Positions 11,021 to 21,857 of a DNA stretch of 31,255 nucleotides are shown here, in pieces (position 1 is the stretch's first letter; the number at the start of each line of letters is the position of its first letter). The DNA is taken from assembly GCA_000697335.1 (NCBI GenBank), contig JNEM01015492.1, positions 1 to 31,255 of the forward strand, in the 5' to 3' direction. Below the pieces are notes generated by a model. That model ran no database searches and had not been told where the DNA came from. It was given only the letters and a program-made list of their open reading frames with translations. Both the position numbers and the translations under genes were made by a program. The stretch comes from Conidiobolus incongruus B7586 (taxonomy: Eukaryota; Entomophthoromycota; Entomophthoromycetes; Entomophthorales; Conidiobolaceae).

Positions 11021-11608
11021 TCATTTTGTCAAGTAGGTAGGATCCAATTTCAACTTATCCAAAGTCTTCTGGTACCAATTCTGCAATGTTTGCAATGGGA
11101 TATAGGATCCATTACCGGGACCGTTGGGTTCAATCGCGAAAGACGTGACAAAGTTCACCAAATTGTTGAGAATCTTTTCCGCTATGGGTACGGTTTTACC
11201 TTGGGCGTTCGCTTGGTATTCATACTGGCCAATTTCTTGTAAAGGTCTTACAGAAATACCAATTTTCACTACTGTACCATTTGGGAGTTGCTGGCTCGAT
11301 GTGTTTTGAGATAACTTGTAAATGGCACTGGGTTTATCGTTGGTTAAGAAACCTAATTGTTGCCAGTCGCGATCTGGCCATTGGAAATGGACTGTTGCGC
11401 CAAATCCAGGGTTGAAGGGCACGGTGCCTAACATAAATATGACAACGTGATTGACTGTTTCGGGGTTATCAATTTCAAAAATATACTCCGTTGGGGATAC
11501 TGTTTGAAGGTTGGTTTGGACCTATTGAAAATAGGATATTCAATTAAAGTCACTCATAAAACTTGTAATAGGTCTTACTAATCTACCAGCAACAATACAT
11601 CCAAACAT
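11021..11608 (-). CDS. OPI10: Hikeshi/OPI10-family Hsp70 nuclear import factor, one intron
   Basis: Hikeshi proteins carry Hsp70 into the nucleus under heat stress. The yeast relative is OPI10. Exon 1 (11608-11579) encodes MFGCIVAGRL, almost the human start MFGCLVAGRL. A 57-nt intron (11578-11522, GTAAGA to CAATAG) leads to exon 2 (11521-11021), which resumes with VQTNLQ, as in human VQTAAQ. Further family marks are NHVVIFMLGTVPFNPGFGATVHF (human NHVVVFMLGTIPF), WQQLGFLTNDKPSAIYKLS, VKIGISVRPL, NFVTSFAIEP and the terminal YIPLQTLQNWYQKTLDKL (human FIPANVVLKWYENFQRRL). The joined product is 176 aa against 197 in human. The conserved first exon fixes the start. The gene stands alone, with no close partner. 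Confidence 0.93.
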
Positions 11609-12355
11609 ATTTTATTATATTATTGGCTTAACTATAATTATTAATAATTATAGTTGATTAACTTGAAATCAAAACTTTTAAAATTTAACGATAACATCAA
11701 TGAATTGATAACTAATTTTATCACAGATTAAAATTTATGGGATTAGATTTGTGATTAGAATTAATTATTCAAATTGATAGCATATTTTGGTGAATATTGA
11801 AATTTATAAGAGTATAAGGTATATTTTAAAGCTTACTTTCACAATTTGAATATTATTATAAGTTTCAGCATCTCATAGAATAATATAATTTTAACTTATT
11901 CTGTAAAGTTACCAATTATTTACCTATTTTATTGGAATGAAACCATATATTCTCAATTTTATGGAAATTTTCTTAATGTACAAGATCAAAATTCAAGTTG
12001 CAGATACTTATTCAATATCCGAAGTTATTGCGTCAAATTTCTATAAGATTCTGGATGTATGTAATGAATTAAAGTATACAATTAAGCAATTATAGATTGA
12101 GCATAGCTAAATTTAATTGTAAAATATTTAAAATTATTAGTATGTGAGGTAGGGAGAAATGGAGAAAATAATTATAGTCACTTGATCAATTTGGTTGATT
12201 TTCGAACCAATAATTTTGAATTTTTAAAAAACAAGTCATAAGATCTGAGTTAAATTAAACTTATTTAGAATTCAATTGGAATGATTATTACAGCAAACAT
12301 CGATTAAAATGTATGAACATAGAAATAGTGTATTATAATACAAAATTGTTTATAA
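11609..12355. other. Spacer between Hikeshi and proline iminopeptidase
   Basis: AT-rich. It contains the Hikeshi promoter, in which no distinct element is visible, and the iminopeptidase 3' end. No coding frame is seen. Confidence 0.4.
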
Positions 12356-12361
12356 TTTATT
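12356..12361 (-). terminator. Polyadenylation signal of the iminopeptidase gene
   Basis: AATAAA on the minus strand, beginning about 7 nt after the TAA stop and followed by AT-rich sequence. Confidence 0.4.
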
Positions 12362-12367
12362 TTTGAA

Positions 12368-13330
12368 TTATTGTCTGAATTGATCTCTGTGACGGTTGGT
12401 GGCATCGACCAATTTTTCGGCAATACCGTCTTCTTGGGCGGAGTGACCACAGTCTTCGAGGATGTAGAGGTCGGCGTAGGGAATCTTCTTCTTGAGGTCC
12501 CAAGCGTTCTTGACGGGGCAGACAACGTCGTAACGACCATGGACGATAGTAGTGGGGATTTTGTGTTCGGCAATGATGGTGGCATTTTCAATGATCTGGT
12601 TGTCAGTCTTAAAGAAGCCCTTGTTGTAGAAGTAGTGGCATTCGATACGAGCGAAAGCTAAGGCCCATTTGTCACTGGCGGCCTTGGCAACGGATTGTTG
12701 GTCAACTCTGAGACGGCAGGTGGCGCACTCCCAAGTACTCCAGGCCTTGGCAGCTTCCAAACGTTCTTGTTCGTTATCACCAGTCAAACGCTTGTAGTAA
12801 GCGGTGACGAAATCATTTCTTTCGTTTTCGGGGATAGGAGCTACATAACCCTCCCACATATCAGGGTAGATAAAGCTGGCACCTTCTTGGTAAAACCATT
12901 TGATTTCTTCTTGTCTCAAGGTGAAAATACCACGGAGAACGAGAGCCAAAGTGCGAGTAGGGTGGGTTTCAGCGTAGGCTAAAGATAAGGTGGATCCCCA
13001 ACTACCACCAAAGACAACCCACTTGTCAATACCCAAATGCTCACGGAGCTTTTCAATATCTTCAACTAAATCCCAGGTAGTGTTTTGTTCCAAACTGGCA
13101 GAGGGAGTACTTTGACCAGCACCACGTTGATCGAAAAGGACAATACGATAAGCGGCAGGGTCAAAGTAGCGACGGTCGCGAGGACTGATACCGCCACCGG
13201 GACCACCGTGCAAGTAGACGACGGGAAGACCATTCTTATTACCACATTCTTCGAAGTAAAGTTCGTGAATGTCAGAAACCTTTAATCTACCAGTGTTATA
13301 AGGTTCAATTTCGGGATATAAATAAGACAT
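12368..13330 (-). CDS. Proline iminopeptidase (peptidase family S33)
   Basis: This enzyme cleaves N-terminal proline from peptides. The 320-aa single-exon protein is a complete alpha/beta-hydrolase with a cap domain and matches the 313-320 aa of the bacterial and fungal family. HGGPGGGISPRDRRYFDP at 41-58 gives the oxyanion-hole region. GGSWGS at 108-113 holds the nucleophile Ser110. RGIFTLRQEEIKWFYQEGAS at 133-152 opens the cap. HGRYDVVCP supplies Asp268 and CGHSAQE supplies His296, completing the triad. LAFARIECHYF at 224-234 is also typical. No signal peptide is visible, so it is probably cytosolic. The start context is AACAATG. Codon use is G/C-richer than the spacers, as expected of a well-expressed gene. 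Similarity to bacterial enzymes is very close. Old lateral transfer is possible but not shown, because many fungi have this family. Confidence 0.93.
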   Translation of the reverse strand: MSYLYPEIEPYNTGRLKVSDIHELYFEECGNKNGLPVVYLHGGPGGGISPRDRRYFDPAAYRIVLFDQRGAGQSTPSASLEQNTTWDLVEDIEKLREHLGIDKWVVFGGSWGSTLSLAYAETHPTRTLALVLRGIFTLRQEEIKWFYQEGASFIYPDMWEGYVAPIPENERNDFVTAYYKRLTGDNEQERLEAAKAWSTWECATCRLRVDQQSVAKAASDKWALAFARIECHYFYNKGFFKTDNQIIENATIIAEHKIPTTIVHGRYDVVCPVKNAWDLKKKIPYADLYILEDCGHSAQEDGIAEKLVDATNRHRDQFRQ

Positions 13331-13838
13331 TGTTAACTTTAAAGTATTTAAAATTTTTGAGTACTGTTGTTAGATTTAAAGTAATAACTTTGGTTTAAAA
13401 TCATTTAATTATTTCTAAATACATGATTTTTCCAACTCTAAGAATATGGGTTATTGGGTATAATGACATAATTTCGAAATTATGGAAAAATTAAACGAAT
13501 TGATATTTTGCCAAATTTTTTAATCAAAAATTTATATTAAATATGTCATATAAATATTTATTATTCAAAATATTTTGAATTAATCAAAATAAATATATGA
13601 AATTACCTTATTTTTTAAAATTTAACTTTATATACTTCATAGCAATTTCCTTTTTTATATATAATAAATTATATACATTTAATCAAAGATATTCAAGGTC
13701 ATATTCAGTCATATTCAATCAAAGTATTTGGGGATGATGATTCTCTTATCATCTTCAACATTCTTCCATCGATACAAAATAATATAAAAATTCTTAGAAA
13801 ATCCCAAAAATTTATGTTATTATCAAACATACATCAAC
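13331..13838. promoter_or_regulatory. Divergent intergenic region, iminopeptidase / OTC
   Basis: 508 nt separate the two oppositely oriented start codons, so both promoters must lie here. AATATAAAAATTC near 13780 is a possible TATA element about 55 nt before the OTC start. No other distinct motif is seen. Confidence 0.3.
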
Positions 13839-15157
13839 ATGAATACATTAAAAAGTATACAATATTTAAAAATCAATAATTATTCAGAATTTGTTGGAAA
13901 TGTTATTATTCAAAGAAATTTTCATGAATTGATTTGTCCTTTGAAACAGGTGCTAGTGCCTCATTTGGATACGTTGGCTTATCTGACACCTTAACAAATT
14001 AATAAATTGATCGCTAAAGCCCTTGAAATGAAGCATCAAGCCAAAGTTCAAAATAAGGAATTTACCAATTTGCTTAAGGGTCAGACCGTTGCTATGTTGT
14101 TTACGAAACGACCCACTCGAACCAGGGTCGCTACGGAAACTGCAATCACGCTTTTAGGTAGTGATGTATTCTCTGTTTAAGTTTAAAACGTTATTAGTCT
14201 CCTACTTAGGAGCTAAACCTATGTACTTGGCTTCAAGTTATATTCAATTAGGTGTAAATGAAAGTTTATTAGACTCTACAAAAGTACTCTCGAGTATGGT
14301 ATCCTGTATTGTAGCTAGAGTCAATGAACATGAAATCATTCAAGTAAGTGATCTCAATATTAATAAACTATTAAAGATATTGAAATCTGACAAATTTTAG
14401 CAATTAATGGAACACAGTCAAGTACCCATCATTAACGCACTTAGTGATCTATACCACCCGACACAAATTCTCGCCGACCTGATGACTTTGTACGAGTACT
14501 ACTCCTCGGAGAATTTCCCTAATAAACTGCCTCACGAGACGAATCCTCTCGAGACTCTAAAGGGATTGAAAGTAAGTTGGATTGGCGACTGTAATAATGA
14601 ATGGTGCAGTTTGCTTCTAAATTTACCCAAATTTGGAATCGAGTTCACGACTGCGAATCTGAAAGGGTACTAACCAATCTCCAAAATGGTAAAATTATCC
14701 AACCAATTGACTCCCCATAAAATTAATTGGATAACCTTCAACGATCCTGAAGAAGCTATTAAAAATGCAGATGTTTTAATTACTGATACTTGGTAAGTAC
14801 TTTATATCAACAATTCTTGATCATAATCTGACATTTAAGTTTAGGATCAGTATGGGACATGAAGAGGAGAAAAAGCAACGACTTCAAGATTTCTAAGGGT
14901 TCCAAGTGACTGAACAGATGGCAGCCAAAGGAGGAGCTAAACCTAACTGGATTTTTATGCATTGCCTCCCACGAAAGCCTGAGGAAGTGTCCGACGAGGT
15001 AATTTATTTAACACCTGATAAGAATTCAATTATATTTATCCTATAACTTATTTAGGTATTTTATTCACCAAGATCTCTTGTATTTCAAGAAGCTGAAAAT
15101 CGTAAATGGACTATATTAGCAACTTTACACTCTCTATTGGTGGATAAATCGTTTTAA
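13839..15157 (+). pseudogene. Mitochondrial ornithine carbamoyltransferase, frame interrupted by three TAA codons
   Basis: OTC makes citrulline from ornithine and carbamoyl phosphate in arginine synthesis. Five exons (13839-14157, 14210-14343, 14401-14792, 14845-14998, 15056-15157) are split by introns of 52, 57, 52 and 57 nt, each GT...AG. Joined they give exactly 367 codons including the stop. Family blocks are complete: TRTR 93-96, IQLGVNESL, HPTQ 170-173, SMG 284-286, HCLPR 321-325 and [19 protein letters not shown]. The N-terminus is long enough for a transit peptide. TAA interrupts the frame at codons 52 (13992, LTP-stop-QI), 242 (14671, KGY-stop-P) and 299 (14894, DF-stop-GF). All are positions where relatives often have Glu or Gln. 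There are no frameshifts. Pro92 replaces the usual Ser of the STRTR motif. Most likely it is a young pseudogene. Stop readthrough or sequence error are alternatives. Confidence 0.85.
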
Positions 15158-15843
15158 TTATTATTCATTTATACTTATAATAGTTTATTGATTAGTTATT
15201 CTTTTAGTTTGAATTGGATTTATTGAAAAATTTTTTGTTAAATGAATAATTTCAACTTAAAGTTTACTTTTGAATATTAATTTTTTACATGTCCAATTTT
15301 TTGAAATAAGCTAATTATTTAAATTGATAAAATATAATTAAATTAAGAATTTAAAGTTGATTTTTTAATAATTGTACTTGTTATTTTCAAAAAAATTATT
15401 TGATTGATTATTAAATATCAGATTTATAGTTTATTATAATTTTTGGGATGCTTTAAGATTCAATATTAATAAAAAATTTCATATTATTATTATTACTAAA
15501 GATAATTATTTGCTTGATTCAATATAATTGATTGGATTTAGTATTTTAAAATTTTCAAAAATCAATTTTTTATTGACGTTTTTATTGATATGAAATATTA
15601 AATATGCTTAATTTAGAAGCAATAATTATTGATTAAATCCCATAAAATTATCTTAAAGATTTTTTAACATAAATAAGGGTCTTGGCTGCATAAACAGTTC
15701 TTCAACAATTTATATATTTTTAAAACTGTATATATATAATAGAAACAAAAAAGAATTAAAAATTGGATTAATTTAAAAGATATATTGAAATTTAGCCATA
15801 TTTATTTAATTTTATTTCAAAAAATCAATTTTAATTTCATAAA
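15158..15843. other. AT-rich spacer with DSS1-like promoter
   Basis: This lies between the tandem OTC and exoribonuclease genes. No coding frame is seen. A TATATATATAATA run near 15730 lies about 110 nt before the next start codon and could serve as its core promoter. Confidence 0.35.
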
Positions 15844-18800
15844 ATGTTACGACCAACCAATTTCTCTCCAATATCTCTAGTTATAACCAAACATCGTTTA
15901 AATTTTTCGACATGTCAAACTTTAAATAGATTAACTACGACAAAAAATAGAAATTTGTTATTAAATTTACAAAAATCAAATACTAATGAAAAATCTAAAT
16001 CATTTAAAAAACCAACTGAAAATAAACCAAAGGTTAAATCATTTAAAGAATCAACAGATAATTTTAAGGGTGGATTACCAAGTAAAGAAATCGAAAGATT
16101 AATTCAGGAGTATCGCAATTTGAAGGGAAACAAAATGATGGGATGTAGTCCGGTGACAACGAACCCGGGGGTAACGCTAACACCTATGAAGCCAAGTGTA
16201 CTCGTATCGGAAGATCATGGCCAAGAATTGGAAGGTGGCGACAGTGCCGAAATGGATGCGATGAGCGATGGTAACTATTTAGAAGATACTATCTTAACTA
16301 ACGATCGATCCACCCGACGATTCCAACCTGGTGACTTGGTAGGGATGGGATCCAATCTCGCCATTATTTTAGGCCGAGAATCTGGCGCCATTTATGCCAT
16401 GAATTTTTTAGGCGAGATTCAAAGTTTGAAACCTCTCAACATCCGAATCCATATTTCGAATCCATTCCAATCTGTGAGCTGGATCTCTGACAAACAACTC
16501 TCCCTTCCCATTCACAACTTCCTCAAAGACCCTAGCAAAGTTGAAGAGTTCTTACCATTTTGCGTCCCATTGGTCAAGCATTTGGAAACGCTGACAAGAT
16601 CTTACAGTATTCAAAATATTTGGAGATTTCAGAAGACTTGGGACACTTATTACATCCAACAGAATTTACAACAAATCACATTGACACAACTCCTCAAGGA
16701 CATGTTAAATCGAGCACCCACCCCAATCGAATTATTAGGAGCGTATCGCTACTTTCGAGAAGAACGTTTACATTACTATTTCAATCCTGACGATTATAAC
16801 GTCCTAGGGTTTTATTCCAAGCAATTCGTCAACAGGGTAGAGAATGTTAAAAAGAAATTACTCCACAACGATCCTTCAATTCTAAAATTTTGGCAAAAAG
16901 TTAAAACCATTACAAATTATTCCAGATCGAAATATGGCAAATTATATAAGACTGATATAATTGATAAAAGATTTAGAGCTTATCATCCCGAATCGAATAA
17001 ATTCCTCAACACTGACACTACCATTCAAGAATCCGAATTACCTCTATTAGATCCCCAAGATAAAGAATATCTCCAATTGATTCAAGATTTTGTTATGGTT
17101 GACAAGTTTGGGCTCAGTCACAATCTCGTACCAATAGTATCATCACTCCTAAAACCATTAGGTCACTACCACTACTTCTACGCACCAACCGCCGCAGAAT
17201 TTCTCAGGGATGTAGGAGTGTACTATCCGTATCAAAATTTGAATTTTTTACATCCCAATTTACATTTGAATAATATGGTTGAGGATGACAATTGGGGTAC
17301 TCAACACTTCACCAAGGACAGAAACAAAGTTTGGGAGGACGTAAAGGATAATTGCAACAAGATACGCAGAGATTTCGGAGAGTTGCCAGTGTATACAGTA
17401 GATTCAGAGGATGCTCACGAAATTGATGATGGTATTAGTATTGACTATGATAACTCGTCTTCCCCAGAGCTTGGTGGTTGGTTGAGAATACATATTGCAG
17501 ATCCAACAGTTGCTATAGATTCTCAGGAACATCCTATGTTCAAGGAAGTACTCAACCAGCCTACCACTGCTTACCTTCCCGACAAAGTGTTTCCAATGCT
17601 ACCCAAATGGTTGAGTTACGGCCAGTGCAGTTTGGGTGATTCCCAACATTTCGATTTCAGATACGTGATGACATTCAGCATTCGATTTGATAGCTTAGGG
17701 AAATTGGATTGGAATAAGATTGATGTAGCTCCCGCGAAAGTTAGAAAGTTGATCAAAATTAGTTATAATGATGTCAATGAATTGATGGGGTTGAAGAAAC
17801 CCAATGAGATGTTAGAAAGTTCGTTTCCGGCTCAAAGTAATACCAAATCTAAAGAAATTAAGAATAACGCCCAATACGATAATCAAATTCTAAAAGATTT
17901 CAAATTTATCAGACAATTAATCCAAGATCATCGTAACAAACGCATTGAGAATGGTGCACTGATGACATTCTTTCCACAACCCAGTATTCGAATCGACGGT
18001 GGACAGGACTCCCAATCTAATATTTTAACTCCAAACACTCAAAATATTCCAAACTTCAAGGACTTCAATAATCAGCCCAGCATTCACTTCCATTTTAATA
18101 CCTCCATTTTGCCTTCCCAATATTTAGAAAGTTCTGGAATCGTAGCTGAATGTATGATCATAGCGGGACGTATTGCCTCCAAATTCTGCGAACGTAATTC
18201 CATACCTACACTTTTCGTTCATCAACCTGCACCCGATACCAAATCTTTCAACTCCATTGAGCGTTCCATATATTCCAAAATGTTGTCAAACCAAAGTGAG
18301 AGAATTTCACCTGCTGATTTTATGACTTTTAGATCACTTATAAATGCTGCAAGTGTGAGTTTGTCTCCAAAAGGACATCATTTAATGGGAATTCGTGACG
18401 GTTACTTGAGAGTTACGTCACCATTAAGAAGATTTATGGATATTTTGAATCATATTCAAATCAAATCCCACCTTCTCAATCTACCTCTCATCACTCAGAA
18501 AACTTTACTTAAATTGAATGAATACATTACATCTAGAAATTACCGTATTAATATGTTAAAAAAATCTACTGAAAAGTTTTGGTTTCTAGAATTTTTAAAA
18601 TCTATTCAACATTTGGCACACAGAAATCCCCAGTTGGTCATTTCTCAATACTCCAATATTGTTAAATCTCTCACCAGAGATAACGAACTCGTAATGATTG
18701 CTACTATAACGAAGTTCGAACCAAGTCAAAATACTTGGACTATTTATTTAAATACTTTGGGGGTGTTTGGGTTGTTGAAACAGTGTGATAAGTCGAAGAA

Positions 18801-18882
18801 ACTCAAGGTGGGTCAAATTGTGGATGTTAGGTTGGTAATGCTGATTAGAGATTTAAATGTTGTGGAATTTGAATTAATTTAA
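15844..18882 (+). CDS. DSS1: DSS1/MSU1-like mitochondrial 3'-5' exoribonuclease (RNase II family)
   Basis: Dss1 is the nuclease of the fungal mitochondrial degradosome, where it works with the Suv3 helicase. The 1012-aa single-exon product is near the size of the yeast protein. The basic, Ser/Thr-rich N-terminus (MLRPTNFSPISLVITKHRLN) looks like a mitochondrial presequence. Residues about 100-150 form an acidic low-complexity linker. The RNB catalytic domain spans roughly 505-880. DSEDAHEIDDGISID at 520-534 gives the metal ligands D520, E526, D528 and D529; the second ligand is Glu, whereas E. coli RNase II has Asp. The RNA-binding loop is GYLRVTSPLRRFMD, with Arg862/Arg863. A small beta-rich S1-like tail ends the protein. 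The mitochondrial location rests on the presequence and family. It converges with tRNA-Lys. The Rrp44 and Ssd1 relatives are larger and differ in domain order. Confidence 0.88.
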   Translation: MLRPTNFSPISLVITKHRLNFSTCQTLNRLTTTKNRNLLLNLQKSNTNEKSKSFKKPTENKPKVKSFKESTDNFKGGLPSKEIERLIQEYRNLKGNKMMGCSPVTTNPGVTLTPMKPSVLVSEDHGQELEGGDSAEMDAMSDGNYLEDTILTNDRSTRRFQPGDLVGMGSNLAIILGRESGAIYAMNFLGEIQSLKPLNIRIHISNPFQSVSWISDKQLSLPIHNFLKDPSKVEEFLPFCVPLVKHLETLTRSYSIQNIWRFQKTWDTYYIQQNLQQITLTQLLKDMLNRAPTPIELLGAYRYFREERLHYYFNPDDYNVLGFYSKQFVNRVENVKKKLLHNDPSILKFWQKVKTITNYSRSKYGKLYKTDIIDKRFRAYHPESNKFLNTDTTIQESELPLLDPQDKEYLQLIQDFVMVDKFGLSHNLVPIVSSLLKPLGHYHYFYAPTAAEFLRDVGVYYPYQNLNFLHPNLHLNNMVEDDNWGTQHFTKDRNKVWEDVKDNCNKIRRDFGELPVYTVDSEDAHEIDDGISIDYDNSSSPELGGWLRIHIADPTVAIDSQEHPMFKEVLNQPTTAYLPDKVFPMLPKWLSYGQCSLGDSQHFDFRYVMTFSIRFDSLGKLDWNKIDVAPAKVRKLIKISYNDVNELMGLKKPNEMLESSFPAQSNTKSKEIKNNAQYDNQILKDFKFIRQLIQDHRNKRIENGALMTFFPQPSIRIDGGQDSQSNILTPNTQNIPNFKDFNNQPSIHFHFNTSILPSQYLESSGIVAECMIIAGRIASKFCERNSIPTLFVHQPAPDTKSFNSIERSIYSKMLSNQSERISPADFMTFRSLINAASVSLSPKGHHLMGIRDGYLRVTSPLRRFMDILNHIQIKSHLLNLPLITQKTLLKLNEYITSRNYRINMLKKSTEKFWFLEFLKSIQHLAHRNPQLVISQYSNIVKSLTRDNELVMIATITKFEPSQNTWTIYLNTLGVFGLLKQCDKSKKLKVGQIVDVRLVMLIRDLNVVEFELI

Positions 18883-18890
18883 AAATGAAT

Positions 18891-18896
18891 AATAAA
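18891..18896 (+). terminator. Polyadenylation signal of the DSS1-like gene
   Basis: AATAAA about 9 nt after the TAA stop, in an AT-rich 110-nt gap before the convergent tRNA. Confidence 0.4.
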
Positions 18897-18952
18897 TCCT
18901 CTATAATATTGTATATTATTAAATAAATATTAAATCATTTTTCTTTGAAATT

Positions 18953-18958
18953 AAAAAA
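18953..18958 (-). terminator. RNA polymerase III terminator for tRNA-Lys
   Basis: On the minus strand this is a run of six T, about 35 nt after the mature tRNA 3' end and the first T run long enough to stop Pol III. Confidence 0.4.
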
Positions 18959-18992
18959 GTTATATAAGAGCAGACTAGGTAAACTTATCGAT

Positions 18993-19065
18993 CGCCCAAT
19001 GTGGGGCTCGAACCCACGACCCTCAGATTAAAAGTCTGATGCTCTACCGACTGAGCTAACCGGGC
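18993..19065 (-). tRNA. tRNA-Lys(UUU)
   Basis: The minus strand folds as a complete 73-nt cloverleaf. The acceptor strand GCCCGGU pairs with AUUGGGC (two G-U pairs), with discriminator G. The D arm is GCUCAGUCGGUAGAGC. The anticodon stem UCAGA/UCUGA closes the loop CUUUUAA, with UUU at 34-36. The T arm is GUGGG-UUCGAGC-CCCAC. There is no intron and no encoded CCA, as in other nuclear eukaryotic tRNAs. The internal A box (TAGCTCAGTCGG) and B box (GGTTCGAGCCC) supply the Pol III promoter. A long extended T-stem and normal elbow make it a good functional candidate. Confidence 0.97.
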
Positions 19066-21857
19066 ATATTAGATTTTCTTAAAATGAACAATATTAATAC
19101 ATAAAATATTGAAATTTTGTCTTAATTCTAATATACTTTAAATACTAAACGATTTGTATTGTATTATATACTTTATTTAGAATATATCATTAATTAATTT
19201 CTTTAATATTATATTTTCCAACTTTACATTAAAATATAATTTAATTTCAAATTTTTCCAAATTTTATTCTAACTCTAGAGTTAACCTTTCTATTTTTTCT
19301 TTTAATGCTAATACAGAGATTTTTATTAAAATTTGATTTATAAAATTGTGCATATTTCACTTAATATATAATTTTTTACTGAATTTAAAGATTTTTAACA
19401 TTCATTTTAATAAAATAAATATTTGAAATTATTATTTTTTTTATTATGATCGAAATGTCGATATCAAAATGTATCGTTGTTCTTTTGAACAAATTTTAGT
19501 TTAATCAAAGTATAAATGTGACTGATTCTAAGTAAAGGTATTAAGTTTTCTTCAACTGGAGCTGATTATCATACCTGGTTGATTTTTCATTGTTTAATTT
19601 GTATATATAGTATGTAACTATATAAAATAATACTGATTTATACAATTGCGATAGTTGTTTTGACATAAATTACAATCGGATATCTCAACTTCAGATATAC
19701 TAAATTTGATCCAATAGAGTTCAAACATTTGTTAATTGAAATAAAAGCTATATTCAGAATGACTCATATTATAAATAATCCAAATCAATCTGTTTTAGAA
19801 ATTTTTGTTTAATTATTGAATTATATTCAAAATTGAACATTTTTTAATAAGCTAAACATTATAGCTCTGCAAAATTATATTTTCATTAGAAACTCTGAAT
19901 CATAACTTACTTCAAATAAGTTGATTTTTAATTTTATTGATAAAATGTTTTAATTTAAATATAAAAGATTGTTGAAACTTTTCAAAATAATTTTAATAAG
20001 TATTATATAATTCAAGTTGTTTTCTTTAAATAATTTTTAATATATATATAAAATTTGTTTTAATATATTTGGAAAGTATATATTATTTGGAAATATGATA
20101 TAGACCAAGTTTAATTTTATCAATTCAAAACAAATTCAAATATCAAATACTTACAAATTACCTAGATAAGTAATGAATTTACCATAAAATTTTCTATGAA
20201 TATAAATTGAAAATATATACTTTACCTGTCAATCTAAATTAATCAATTAGTATTAATAATTTTGGCATAGTTAATTATAAATATTTATCCAAGTGAATTT
20301 TTATGGATTTTACTAATCCCTTTAATAAATTTTATTGATATTAGTCTTAAAATTAAATTCAAATCTTTTGAATATAATAATTATATATATATATATATAT
20401 AATAATTTCACTTATATTTGAATTTATTTAATCTATTAAATTTAGAGACAGATTATTGTTAAAAAATATCTTATTCAAATATTTGATATATAAAACTATA
20501 TTTATATATAAGATTAAGGTTGAGACCATAAATTATTTAGTATATGATGTTGCCTATTTAATTTTATCATTCAAATTTTACTTTAAACAAATTTATCTGA
20601 TATCTAAATTAAATTAATATGAAATTTAATTAATGGAATTCTGTCTGAAATTTCTGCTATATTATTTTATTACTCTTTAAACCTTTTGAATTAATGATTA
20701 TATTGTATAATACTTTTATTTCAATTGCAGATCTCTTACTAGATAATCATATTATACTAGGTCTTTATATGCTCAATTAATTTATTTTTGAATGATTGAT
20801 ATTAAATATAAACACATCATTTTTAAGCTCTAATATTTTTTATATACCTTATCTTAAAACAATAAGATGCATCAATTACAAAACTTAAAAAATAAAAAGT
20901 ATATCATAATATATATTGATTTGATTTATATTTTCAAATTTGTATATTTGTAATATCTGTTATACGAATATTGACAAATCACATCATTAATACATCCTCA
21001 TTTAAACATAATATATCAAAGTCTCAAAACGACAAAGCTTTTAATAGAAATTTACAAAGCAATTTTAAATATATTATATTAATTCGAATATTTTATCATA
21101 TTTTAAATTAACTTCATTTTATAAGGTTATATTATGATAATAATTTTCAATTTGATTTAAATATAAGGTTAACTATTTATCGTATTAATAAAATTAAATT
21201 GAATATAATAGATATAAAAAATATTTTCAAATACCATACTCAAATTTTATGAATATGTATTATAATAATTAATTTTAAGTTATTTTGATGTAATTTTAAA
21301 CACTCATTATATAATACCCAGTAATATGTTTCTATTTACTCACTTATTTTCAAAAATCATATTTGAAAAGTCTGAAAACCTGAAATATTTTTAATATGAT
21401 TTTTAGATTCAGTATATTGTATACTATTATAAACTGGTGAGATTTGTTAAAGCAGATTGTTCAAAAAATTGTCATATTCTTGTATTTTTATTTTTCGATA
21501 ATATATTTTAATTAGAAAAATTTAAAAAATTTTTTAGCAATCTTTCAAAATATGTTAAATTTAATCTATTATAATATAAATATAAAATATGAATTTAAAA
21601 ATTTCTATTAAAAAAATAAAAATTATTATTTTATATAATAAAAATTTAAAAATTTTCATTATTATTAAATACTGAAAAAGATTTTTTTGACTTCGATTTA
21701 AAATTAAATCTTTTATTCATATTATCATTTATTCATATATCTTTTTATTAAAAAATATTTATAACTGGTATTATTAAATATGATAATGATAATGATATTA
21801 ATTTTATTGATAATATAACTAAATGTTGAATAATAATAAAATGAATTAGAAGAATAA
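19066..21857. other. 2.8-kb AT-rich gene desert
   Basis: I looked for conserved peptides, tRNA folds and direct or inverted repeats and found none. The part from 21480 to 21800 is the most A/T-extreme. The GH3 3' end lies at its right border. Confidence 0.4.
20382..20402. repeat. (TA)10 microsatellite
   Basis: An uninterrupted TA dinucleotide run in spacer DNA. Confidence 0.9.

Noticed and set aside
12371-13285. Several plus-strand open frames opposite the iminopeptidase, and similar ones opposite CYP51 and the GH3 gene
   Set aside because: They are antisense shadows of well-conserved genes, without family similarity of their own.
12368-13330. Recent bacterial origin of the proline iminopeptidase
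   Set aside because: Similarity to bacterial enzymes is high, but fungi commonly have this family and codon use matches the neighbouring host genes.
13839-15157. Genome-wide reassignment of TAA to Glu or Gln as an explanation for the OTC frame
   Set aside because: CYP51, iminopeptidase, DSS1-like and Sen15 genes end in TAA at the expected C-termini, and no intact gene here has an internal TAA.
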